Counted from the first letter of the stretch, positions 1 through 5,792 are shown. The stretch: 8,105 nt of DNA from Methanocaldococcaceae archaeon (GCA_027023665.1 JALVUY010000175.1:1-8105); one strand, 5' to 3'. The notes: generated by a model not told the origin, from the letters alone. Numbers and translations: made by a program.

Positions 1-932
1 CCTATTAACTTATTTAATTTTTCAATTTCTGATGATAAAGCAAATACTGCCTTGTCAGAATAATAAGCCCCTCTCTTTGCCTCACTACCGAAGTGCTTAG
101 CCGCCTCTTTCATTATTTTTACAAAACCTTCTCTATCTTTATTTGCAACGATTTTGCTAATTTCCATACATTGATTTATAAAAGCTTTGTGAATTTCCTG
201 TATTCTTGGATTGAACATTTGAATGTCAGCATATAAATAAGGATTTTGTCCTATAATCCTTCCAATAATTGAAATCATCAACTCATAAATTGGAGAGGCA
301 AATTTTCTTGATTCTTTTATATCAACATTCAACTCTTTTAGAGTAGATCCTAAAGATATAAATGCGAAGTGCGTTAAACCTTGAACAATTCCCATAATTC
401 TGTCGTGTTTTTCAGATGGAATGACAATAACCTTAGCCCCTTCTTTAACTAAAAAATTATAAACTTTTTCAAACCATTCGCTCTTTTTATGCTTTTCAGT
501 TGGTGTTAGAATAACAACCTGCCTTAATAAAGATGGAGTAGATGGACCAAACATAGGGTGTGTTGGAATAACAGTAACTCCTTCTTTAACATATTTTTCC
601 ATAGTTTTTGTAGGAATTTCTTTAATAGATGTTATATCCATTAATAAGCAACCTTCTCTTACATGAGGAGCTACTTCTTTAATAACTCTTTCAGTAACAT
701 TTATTGGAACTGCAATTATAACAATATCCCCTTTTTTAGCCGCCTCTATATTGTTATTAATAAATTTAACATTTAGTTCCTTTTCAACATTTTTTCCTTT
801 TTCTACATCTCTTCCTGTAACTATAATGTTAAAACCCTTATTTTTTAGAAACTTAGCAAACCATTTTCCCAAACCATCAGTTCCTCCAATTATTGAAATA
901 GTTAAATCTTTTTTGTCTTTTATATTTTCCAT
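1..932 (-). CDS. tyrA: Prephenate dehydrogenase (TyrA), 3' end cut off by window edge
   Basis: NAD(P)-dependent oxidative decarboxylation of prephenate to 4-hydroxyphenylpyruvate, the committed step to tyrosine, in the cytoplasm. The 310 visible residues start with a Rossmann fold: the nucleotide-binding turn IIGGTDGLGKWFAKF lies at about 14-28. A second strand ends in VTGRD near 38-42 and VIIAVP is at 71-76. The TyrA signature HPMFGPSTP starts at H125, the equivalent of the catalytic histidine, and QGLTHFA follows at about 184-190 with a second conserved histidine. The helical dimerisation domain then begins. The C-terminus, including any regulatory domain, lies outside the window. The ATG at 932 sits 5 nt after a GGTGA ribosome binding site that contains the stop of the upstream PAP2-like gene, so translation is probably coupled. 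It is the last visible gene of a leftward operon. Identification is from remembered family motifs; confidence is high. Confidence 0.93.
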   Translation of the reverse strand, partial: MENIKDKKDLTISIIGGTDGLGKWFAKFLKNKGFNIIVTGRDVEKGKNVEKELNVKFINNNIEAAKKGDIVIIAVPINVTERVIKEVAPHVREGCLLMDITSIKEIPTKTMEKYVKEGVTVIPTHPMFGPSTPSLLRQVVILTPTEKHKKSEWFEKVYNFLVKEGAKVIVIPSEKHDRIMGIVQGLTHFAFISLGSTLKELNVDIKESRKFASPIYELMISIIGRIIGQNPYLYADIQMFNPRIQEIHKAFINQCMEISKIVANKDREGFVKIMKEAAKHFGSEAKRGAYYSDKAVFALSSEIEKLNKLI

Positions 933-937
933 AATTT

Positions 938-942
938 TCACC
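938..942 (-). promoter_or_regulatory. Ribosome binding site of tyrA overlapping the upstream stop
   Basis: GGTGA on the minus strand, complementary to the 3' end of archaeal 16S rRNA, 5 nt before the ATG at 932. Its last three bases are the TGA stop of the preceding PAP2-like gene, an arrangement suited to translational coupling. Confidence 0.8.
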
Positions 943-1456
943 TTAGGACATTTAATAAGACATAGTTAAATAGAAAACCCAATAATGTTCCTACTAAAAC
1001 TTGGGAATATGTGTGCTTTTTTAGATAAATCCTTGCATATATTGTAATAATTAAAAGAAAAATATATATTACAAATAAAAAAACATTGCCTGTAAATTTA
1101 TAAATTAAATAACTCATTGCTGAAAGTCCATAACAGTGCATACTAATCTTCCAAAATTTTGTAATTATTAGAATTAATAAAACATTCCCCAAAAAAATAA
1201 AATTAAAAATATTGTGCCAAAATAATGATAATAAGAATATATATAAAGTTGTAACTGCTAAAGGTACTATTCTATTGTTTTTATTGTATATATCCCAACT
1301 TTCTTTTTTTATTTTTGCCCAGATTACCCAAAAAACTATTGGAATGCCATAAAATAAAGTTAAATAAAGATTAAAATTAGATATTACTAAAAATCCATAT
1401 AATAAAAATAATAAATACAGTAGGGATATTATTTGAAACAATTCTTTAGTATTCAC
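938..1456 (-). CDS. PAP2-like integral membrane protein, possible lipid phosphatase relative with degenerate motifs
   Basis: 172 residues, strongly hydrophobic, about five or six predicted membrane segments. The C-terminal half resembles the PAP2/acid phosphatase superfamily. KISMH ends at H107, where the family has [16 protein letters not shown], with R142 and H148, resembles the SRxxxxxHxxxD motif and is followed by VLVGTLLG as in typical members. The final Asp of motif 3 is replaced by Gln, and the first motif is only vaguely present (KNNRIVP, R62, P65). It may bind or hydrolyse a polyprenyl or phospholipid phosphate, or be inactive; that is inference. I chose the GTG at 1456 because GGTGA lies 5 nt upstream. 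The longer reading from an ATG at 1534 would overlap the M50 gene by 73 nt and has no such site. It sits between the M50 protease and tyrA in a compact operon. Confidence 0.7.
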   Translation of the reverse strand: MNTKELFQIISLLYLLFLLYGFLVISNFNLYLTLFYGIPIVFWVIWAKIKKESWDIYNKNNRIVPLAVTTLYIFLLSLFWHNIFNFIFLGNVLLILIITKFWKISMHCYGLSAMSYLIYKFTGNVFLFVIYIFLLIITIYARIYLKKHTYSQVLVGTLLGFLFNYVLLNVLR

Positions 1457-1461
1457 AACTC

Positions 1462-1466
1462 TCACC
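1462..1466 (-). promoter_or_regulatory. Ribosome binding site deciding the GTG start of the PAP2-like gene
   Basis: GGTGA on the minus strand, 5 nt before GTG 1456. It includes the TGA stop of the M50 protease gene. The identical layout recurs one gene downstream at tyrA, which supports the shorter reading of the PAP2-like protein. Confidence 0.75.
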
Positions 1467-2037
1467 AGAACATCATATAGATTACATAACCAATTAGTGG
1501 AATTCCTACAACTGCCCAAATTAATGGATTCCATCTTAATACTTTTTCACCGTCAAATGGTGGAATTGGAAGCATGTTGAATCCTGCTAAAAATAAGTTA
1601 ACCATAAAACCGTATTTTCCTATAAACCATAATAGATAATTTGACTTAAAAATTATTGATATTATTAAAAATATAAATGCTAAAGCTACATTTGTTAAAG
1701 GTCCAGCCAATGCAATTTTTCCATTTTCTTCTGTAGTTAAATAATCTTTGTAAATATAAACTGCTCCAGGAGCTATGAATGTAAAACCCAATGCAATTTT
1801 TAATATTAACGCCAATGCTAAACCTTCATACCATGCTCTAAATTCACTCCATGCTCCATACTTTCTTGCAACAGTTCTATGCATTAATTCGTGGAATATA
1901 AATCCACTACCAACGGCTATTAAACTGACTATAAAGACAAACAATGAGAGAAAAGGATAAGAGAAAATAATTGCTATTGCAATGACTGATGCAGTTAAAT
2001 CAATAATCTCCCTTTTTGAGAATGTGAATATACTCAT
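1462..2037 (-). CDS. M50-family (site-2-protease-like) intramembrane zinc metalloprotease
   Basis: 191-residue membrane protein of the site-2 protease class, which cleaves transmembrane segments of substrate proteins inside the bilayer. The zinc motif HELMH occupies 49-53 (H49, E50, H53) in a membrane segment. The GPLTN motif at 112-116 and [10 protein letters not shown] at 154-163, supplying the third ligand D162, complete the M50 pattern. About six hydrophobic segments are visible. No PDZ or CBS domain is present, so this is a minimal catalytic core, shorter than bacterial RseP. M. jannaschii has a closely similar protein, as I recall MJ0611. The ATG at 2037 follows GGTGA by 4 nt. It lies 36 nt downstream of the rhomboid gene and its TGA stop overlaps the ribosome binding site of the PAP2-like gene, so all are probably one transcript. 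The substrate is unknown. Confidence 0.9.
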   Translation of the reverse strand: MSIFTFSKREIIDLTASVIAIAIIFSYPFLSLFVFIVSLIAVGSGFIFHELMHRTVARKYGAWSEFRAWYEGLALALILKIALGFTFIAPGAVYIYKDYLTTEENGKIALAGPLTNVALAFIFLIISIIFKSNYLLWFIGKYGFMVNLFLAGFNMLPIPPFDGEKVLRWNPLIWAVVGIPLIGYVIYMMFW

Positions 2038-2073
2038 TATTTCACCACGTTAACTGTTACTTTATTTTTAGTT

Positions 2074-2652
2074 TTAAATGAAGTCATTTATATGCTTATA
2101 CTTTTTATGTAAGTATAAACCAAAAATAATTCCAGTTATTAATCCAGTTAAATGAGTAATATGTGCTATTCCAGTTTTCATAGAATATGGTAGAAGAATT
2201 AAATCTATAAGTGCAAATAATACAACAGCAATTCTAATACTAACTGGTATTGGTAGAGGAAAGACAACAACTCTTAAATTTGGAGCAATAACTGCTAAAG
2301 TTCCTAAGATTCCAAAAATAGCCCCAGAGGCGCCAACAGAAGGAATAAAATCTCCAGTTATATATGCATAGACAATATAAGATAGATTTCCTAAGATTCC
2401 AGACAATAAAAAAATTAAAAGATATTTTTTTGAGCCAATCATTCTCTCTAAGTATGTTCCAAATAAAAACAATACAAACATATTTATCAATAAGTGAGTG
2501 ATATTCGCATGCATAAAAATACTCGTAACTATTTGCCAAGGCATATTTATAACAAGATTTGGCCATAAGGCAAAATAATAATATAGTTGGGGAACAAAAA
2601 AACTAATAACAAACATTAAAATGCAAATTCCAACTAATAAAAAATTAATCAT
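2074..2652 (-). CDS. Rhomboid-family intramembrane serine protease
   Basis: A 192-residue, six-helix rhomboid core, a serine protease cleaving membrane-embedded helices. Using the ATG at 2652 as residue 1, the catalytic serine is S109 in GASGAIFG. The partner histidine is most likely H167 in the HLTGLITG motif (HxxGxxxG), with another histidine three residues before. The oxyanion-side HANITHLLIN segment contributes H48, H53 and N57, matching the HxxxN of family members, and LER follows in loop 1 (about 68-70). There are no extra N- or C-terminal domains. The ORF can be extended four codons to a TTG at 2664, but then GAGGG would be inside the gene. GAGGG sits about 5 nt before ATG 2652 and favours that start. 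It is the first gene of the leftward operon, followed by a second, unrelated intramembrane protease. Confidence 0.93.
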   Translation of the reverse strand: MINFLLVGICILMFVISFFVPQLYYYFALWPNLVINMPWQIVTSIFMHANITHLLINMFVLFLFGTYLERMIGSKKYLLIFLLSGILGNLSYIVYAYITGDFIPSVGASGAIFGILGTLAVIAPNLRVVVFPLPIPVSIRIAVVLFALIDLILLPYSMKTGIAHITHLTGLITGIIFGLYLHKKYKHINDFI

Positions 2653-2715
2653 TTTTTCCCTCAATAGAATTTTTAATAATTAGTTTAACTAAACCTTTAT
2701 AAAAAGGTGATGCTT
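2653..2715. promoter_or_regulatory. Divergent promoter region between the rhomboid operon and spcS
   Basis: Only about 60 bases separate the two divergent genes. For the leftward operon the TTTTTATAAA element near 2696-2705 is a plausible TATA box, placing initiation near 2672. For rightward spcS, the TTTTTAATAATT stretch near 2669-2680 could act as a weak TATA element with initiation near 2700 and a short leader. The two core promoters would overlap, so they may compete. Assigned by eye from A/T pattern and spacing; no operator repeat was seen. Confidence 0.45.
2706..2710 (+). promoter_or_regulatory. Ribosome binding site deciding the TTG start of spcS
   Basis: GGTGA followed by 5 nt and TTG at 2716, the same spacing found at other genes in this window. 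The GTG at 2707 and ATG at 2710 in the same frame fall within the site itself, so they would have no usable upstream site. Confidence 0.6.
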
Positions 2716-4020
2716 TTGGATATAGATATTTCTGGATTAATCCCAAAACACATGGAAAATAGAGGAAAATTAACATTGAAGGAAAATTTAAAAATTATTG
2801 AAAATATTTTAGAGCAAAGAAAAGTTCCTGAAAATGGAATTGATGAAGAGCATATAAAGCTTTTATTGAGAATTTTATCTTTTATGGATACAGATAAAGA
2901 CCCCAATGTTATACAAATTGGTGAGAGAGAGGCGAGAGTTTATACCAAACTACAAAGAGAGAGTGTTTTTGACTTTTGTCATGGGGTTGGGAGAAGTGGA
3001 AATTTAATAGATCCTCAACCAAAGGCACCCGGAGCAAGTGTGATGTATAAATTAACTAACAAATTATTGGAAAGTTTTTTAAAAAGTTTAGGATTGAATG
3101 TTAAAGCAATAGCCACTCCAGTTGCTACTGGTATGACTATATCATTATCATTATCAGCATCAAGAAAAAAATACGGCTCTAATGTTGTTATCTATCCATA
3201 TGCAGCTCACAAAAGCCCAATAAAGGCAACTTCATTTATAGGTATGAGAATGAGATTAGTTGAGACAGTTTTAGATGGAGATAGCGTTAAAGTTGAAGTA
3301 TCAGATATAGAAGATGCTATAAGAAGAGAGATTAACAATAAAAATAACCCAGTAGTTTTAAGCACTTTAACTTTTTTCCCACCAAGAGAAAGTGACAATA
3401 TTGAAGAAATTGCAAAAATTTGTGGAGAGTATGATATTCCACATATTATAAATGGTGCTTATGCAATTCAAAATTTTTATTACATTGATAAAATAAGAAA
3501 AGCCTTAAGGTATAGAGTTGATGCAATTATTAGTTCATCAGACAAAAATTTATTTACGCCAATAGGTGGGGGAATAGTATATACAAAGGACGAGAGTTTT
3601 TTAAAAGAAATCTCTTTAACATATCCTGGAAGAGCCTCAGCAAATCCAATTGTAAATATTTTAATTTCTCTCTTAGCAATAGGAACTAAAAATTATATAG
3701 ATTTAATGAAAGAACAGAAAGAGTGTAAAAAATTATTAGATGAATTATTAAATGATTTGGCTAATAAAAAAGGAGAAAAGGTTTTAAATGTAAAAAATCC
3801 AATTTCTTCGTGCATAACTACAAAAAAAGATCCTTTAGATGTTGCTGGTAAATTATATAATTTGAGAGTAACTGGGCCAAGAGGAGTTAGAAAGAATGAT
3901 AAATTTGGAACATGCTATTTGGGAGAGTATCCTTACAACTATATAGTAGTAAATTCAGCTATTGGAGTTAAAAAAGAGGATATCTATAAGGTTATTGAAA
4001 AGTTGAGTAAGGTTATTTAA
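2716..4020 (+). CDS. spcS: O-phosphoseryl-tRNA(Sec) selenium transferase (SepSecS)
   Basis: PLP-dependent enzyme converting O-phosphoseryl-tRNA(Sec) plus selenophosphate to selenocysteinyl-tRNA(Sec), the last step of archaeal selenocysteine synthesis. 434 residues from the TTG at 2716, the normal size for methanogen SepSecS. An N-terminal tetramerisation helix region precedes the conserved GEREARVYTK and FCHGVGRSGNLIDPQPKAPGAS segments (about residues 69-108), which carry the phosphate-binding arginines. The ATPVATGM and YPYAAHKSPIKA blocks follow. The PLP-binding lysine is K277 in SSSDKN, just before the glycine run IGGG, corresponding to K278 as I recall it for M. maripaludis. The C-terminal NLRVTGPRGVR segment is also typical. 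GTG 2707 and ATG 2710 are alternative starts giving 437 or 436 residues. It is transcribed away from the protease operon, with no selenoprotein gene or tRNA(Sec) in this window. The closely similar M. jannaschii protein is, from memory, MJ0610. Confidence 0.96.
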   Translation: MDIDISGLIPKHMENRGKLTLKENLKIIENILEQRKVPENGIDEEHIKLLLRILSFMDTDKDPNVIQIGEREARVYTKLQRESVFDFCHGVGRSGNLIDPQPKAPGASVMYKLTNKLLESFLKSLGLNVKAIATPVATGMTISLSLSASRKKYGSNVVIYPYAAHKSPIKATSFIGMRMRLVETVLDGDSVKVEVSDIEDAIRREINNKNNPVVLSTLTFFPPRESDNIEEIAKICGEYDIPHIINGAYAIQNFYYIDKIRKALRYRVDAIISSSDKNLFTPIGGGIVYTKDESFLKEISLTYPGRASANPIVNILISLLAIGTKNYIDLMKEQKECKKLLDELLNDLANKKGEKVLNVKNPISSCITTKKDPLDVAGKLYNLRVTGPRGVRKNDKFGTCYLGEYPYNYIVVNSAIGVKKEDIYKVIEKLSKVI

Positions 4021-4031
4021 CAATAAATAAC
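4012..4031. terminator. Inverted repeat at the spcS stop, possible bidirectional terminator
   Basis: GTTATTTA and TAAATAAC form a perfect 8-bp inverted repeat with a 4-nt spacer spanning the spcS stop codon. It lies where rightward spcS transcripts and the proposed leftward RNA would converge. Read leftward, the flank after the RNA is also T-rich (TTATTATTG). The arms are almost all A/T, so the hairpin is weak at high temperature and T-rich tracts may matter more. Confidence 0.35.
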
Positions 4032-4045
4032 AATAATAACAGTTT

Positions 4046-4205
4046 AACCTGTGGGAGGTCGTGCTGTATCGTGTTCATCTTCATCGAGCAAGGGCTCTCT
4101 CCCACGACTCGCCCAGACCTCCCTTAATCTGTTCCCCCAACATCGAACCCTCTATCATCGCAACCTCTTATGGATGTGCTCCATTTGGGTCGGTTCGTTG
4201 GGGAT
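4046..4205 (-). ncRNA. Double-hairpin H/ACA guide RNA (proposed), leftward between spcS and ppaC
   Basis: About 55% GC over 4051-4203 against about 30% around it. On the minus strand there are two pocketed hairpins, each followed by ACA. 5' hairpin: lower stem CCCCAAC (4203-4197) with GUUGGGG (4141-4135), extended by a U.G pair (4204/4134), pocket strands GAACCGA (4196-4190) and UUCGAU (4147-4142), upper stem CCC/GGG, then ACA at 4132-4130 after one A. 3' hairpin: lower stem GGGAGGUC (4123-4116) with GACCUCCC (4060-4053), pocket strands UGGGCGAG (4115-4108) and UACAGCAC (4068-4061), upper stem UCGUG (4107-4103) with CACGA (4073-4069), apical GAGC/GCUC hairpin, GAUGA elements that could form an L7Ae kink-turn, and ACA at 4052-4050. 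Such RNAs direct Cbf5-Nop10-Gar1-L7Ae to uridines in rRNA. Likely targets are in the 23S catalytic region. The apical fold of the 5' hairpin is unresolved, and the ends are estimates. RNase P, SRP and C/D RNAs fit less well. Confidence 0.75.
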
Positions 4206-4226
4206 AAATATATATCTAAAATTTGT

Positions 4227-4235
4227 TATATAAAA
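4227..4235 (-). promoter_or_regulatory. TATA box of the H/ACA RNA gene, possibly shared with ppaC
   Basis: TTTTATATA on the minus strand lies about 26 nt, centre to start, upstream of the first stem base near 4203-4205, the expected archaeal spacing. The core TATATAA is nearly symmetric. On the + strand it would place a start near 4257, about 18 nt before ppaC, so one element may serve both directions. Confidence 0.55.
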
Positions 4236-4274
4236 TTTAGCATTTATAACGAAAGTGTATAAAAGGGTGAGAAT

Positions 4275-5198
4275 GTGAGGTATGTAGTAGGACACAAAAA
4301 TCCAGATACTGACAGTATAGCATCAGCTATTGTTTTAGCATACTTCTTAGATTGTTATCCTGCAAGGTTGGGGGATATAAATCCAGAGACAGAGTTTGTT
4401 TTGAGAAAATTTGGAGTTATGGAGCCAGAGTTGATAACATCTGCCAAGGGTAAAGAAATTATCTTAGTAGATCATTCTGAAAAGAGTCAAAGTTTTGATG
4501 ACTTAGAAGAAGGAAAGTTAATAGCTGTTATAGACCATCACAAAGTAGGTTTAACCACTACTGAGCCAATTTTATACTATGCTAAGCCAGTTGGTTCAAC
4601 AGCAACAGTTATTGCAGAACTTTATTTCAAAGATGCAATAGATTTAATAGGAGGTAAGAAAAAAGAACTAAAGCCAGATTTAGCTGGATTATTGTTAAGT
4701 GCAATAATATCAGACACTGTTTTGTTTAAATCACCAACAACAACTGAATTAGACAAAGAGATGGCTAAGAAGTTAGCTGAGATTGCTGGAATAAGCAACA
4801 TAGAAGAATTTGGAATGGAAATTTTAAAGGCTAAGTCAGTTGTTGGTAAATTAAAGCCAGAAGAAATTATTAATATGGACTTTAAGAATTTTGATTTCAA
4901 TGGAAAGAAGGTTGGAATTGGGCAAGTAGAGGTTATAGATGTCAGTGAGGTTGAGAGTAAAAAAGATGAGATATATAAATTATTAGAGGAGAAGTTAAAA
5001 AATGAGGGGTATGATTTGATAGTCTTTTTGATAACTGATATTATGAAAGAAGGTAGTGAGGCATTGGTTGTTGGTAATAAGGAGATGTTTGAGAAAGCAT
5101 TTAATGTTAAATTAGAAGGAAACAGTGTATTTTTAGAAGGAGTAATGTCAAGAAAGAAACAGGTAGTTCCTCCATTAGAAAAAGCATACAACGAGTAA
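4275..5198 (+). CDS. ppaC: Manganese-dependent inorganic pyrophosphatase, family II
   Basis: Cytoplasmic DHH-family enzyme hydrolysing pyrophosphate to two phosphates, which pulls biosynthetic reactions such as aminoacylation forward. 307 residues, the normal family II length. Metal-binding motifs are all visible: GHKNPDTDS at 6-14 (H7, D11, D13), DHS at 66-68 (D66), the hallmark DHH at 87-89, and ISDT around D147. The C-terminal DHHA2 domain ends with SRKKQ at 292-296, whose Arg/Lys residues bind pyrophosphate. No regulatory CBS domains are inserted. Translation starts at GTG 4275, 4 nt after GGTGA at 4266-4270; the ATG at 4273 is in another frame and stops at once. The sequence matches my memory of M. 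jannaschii MJ0608 almost residue for residue. It is monocistronic, with T-rich sequence after the stop and a possible TATA box near 4227-4234. Confidence 0.97.
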   Translation: MRYVVGHKNPDTDSIASAIVLAYFLDCYPARLGDINPETEFVLRKFGVMEPELITSAKGKEIILVDHSEKSQSFDDLEEGKLIAVIDHHKVGLTTTEPILYYAKPVGSTATVIAELYFKDAIDLIGGKKKELKPDLAGLLLSAIISDTVLFKSPTTTELDKEMAKKLAEIAGISNIEEFGMEILKAKSVVGKLKPEEIINMDFKNFDFNGKKVGIGQVEVIDVSEVESKKDEIYKLLEEKLKNEGYDLIVFLITDIMKEGSEALVVGNKEMFEKAFNVKLEGNSVFLEGVMSRKKQVVPPLEKAYNE

Positions 5199-5261
5199 AA
5201 TTATATTATAAATTTTAATTTTATTTTAATTTTTTGTTTTAATTAGCAAAAAGGGATAAAT
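5199..5261 (+). terminator. T-rich terminator of ppaC with promoter-like element for the next cluster
   Basis: 63 bases almost entirely A/T. Runs TTTTATTTT and TTTTTTGTTTT at about 5219-5239 fit archaeal T-tract termination after ppaC. TTATATTATAAATT near 5202-5215 is also a reasonable TATA box for the 5262 cluster, with initiation near 5235. Both roles are inferred from composition. Confidence 0.45.
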
Positions 5262-5501
5262 ATGCATTACTCTATAATAAAACCAAAATGTAAAAAAGAA
5301 GTTATTGAGATAGATAAAGGTTCTCTAAAAACTAAGAGAAAGTTTGCATTTTTGCTTGAAGTTGGAGATAAAATATTAAAAAATAAAGAATTTTGGGCTA
5401 ATGAAGATGTTGAAGTTGTAGTAGATTACTCTTTTACAAATTCTAAAAGACCTAAGGAAAAAATTGAAATTTATATAATAGAAAATATAGAGAGGGAATA
5501 A
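5262..5501 (+). CDS. Small hypothetical protein, 79 aa
   Basis: I do not recognise the family. The 79-residue product is highly charged (many Lys and Glu), has no membrane segment or signal peptide and a single cysteine (C10 in KPKCKK). It looks like a small soluble alpha/beta protein with beta-strand-like stretches KFAFLLEV, VEVVVDY and KIEIYIIE. Codon use matches its neighbours. ATG 5262 has only a modest upstream AAGGG at about 7 nt. Its stop is one base before the start of the 91-aa membrane protein, so the two are translationally linked and then followed by hemL. Position suggests co-expression but not a function. Confidence 0.75.
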   Translation: MHYSIIKPKCKKEVIEIDKGSLKTKRKFAFLLEVGDKILKNKEFWANEDVEVVVDYSFTNSKRPKEKIEIYIIENIERE

Positions 5502-5502
5502 T

Positions 5503-5778
5503 ATGGATTTAGAAGGAAAATGTTGTTTAATTCATGCTATTGGTGGAATTATTTTTGGATATTTTGCTAATTATGTATATACTGCTGGTTTAGGTATATT
5601 TAGTGGAATTGCCACTTTAATATTTTTATTTATTGGAGCTGTAATTTTTGGACACATTTCTGCTAAATTATTTGGTAGTGAAAGTTTAACACAAAAACAG
5701 TGGCTTGGCTGTGGAGTTCTGCCATTTTTTTTAGTGGCAATTGTTGTTTGGGTATTGAAGTTTAACGGCTTAATTTAA
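5503..5778 (+). CDS. Small integral membrane protein of unknown function, 91 aa
   Basis: Three hydrophobic segments cover about residues 8-27, 29-54 and 68-86, with a polar KLFGSESLTQKQW loop between the second and third. Cysteines at 7 and 8 (KCC) precede the first segment and GCG at about 69-71 starts the third. No catalytic motif was recognised. The ATG at 5503 begins one base after the preceding stop and uses a GAGGGA site lying in the end of that gene. The gene ends 24 bases before the preferred hemL start, so it is probably in the same transcript. The glycine-rich helices resemble small archaeal membrane proteins of unknown function; no assignment is justified. Confidence 0.8.
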   Translation: MDLEGKCCLIHAIGGIIFGYFANYVYTAGLGIFSGIATLIFLFIGAVIFGHISAKLFGSESLTQKQWLGCGVLPFFLVAIVVWVLKFNGLI

Positions 5779-5792
5779 AATAAAAATTATAT

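Noticed and set aside
751..969. 72-aa + strand frame over the tyrA start and intergenic junction
   Set aside because: Antisense shadow of tyrA; low-complexity Phe/Ser peptide and no initiation signal.
1457..1534. Longer N-terminus for the PAP2-like protein starting at ATG 1534
   Set aside because: Would overlap the M50 coding end that includes its last membrane segment; GGTGA correctly positions GTG 1456.
2240..2566. 108-aa frame within the rhomboid gene on the same strand
   Set aside because: Out-of-frame shadow: the overlapping frame has all rhomboid catalytic motifs.
4130..4205. GGGTTCGAT on the minus strand resembling a tRNA T-arm
   Set aside because: No flanking five-base T-stem, no acceptor stem or anticodon arm; the bases belong to the H/ACA pocket and stem.
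4046..4205. RNase P RNA, SRP RNA or C/D-box guide as alternatives for the RNA
   Set aside because: The SRP helix-8 motif and the RNase P conserved core that I know are absent, and the RNA is short. GATGATA resembles a C box, but no CTGA D box is suitably spaced.
4051..4233. 60-aa open frame on the + strand in the GC-rich gap
   Set aside because: Serine/leucine-rich low-quality peptide, no ribosome binding site, codon use unlike neighbours; it overlaps both proposed RNA hairpins and is explained by them.
4622..5191. 189-aa open frame antisense to ppaC
   Set aside because: Serine/asparagine-rich mirror of a strongly conserved enzyme gene, with no ribosome binding site.
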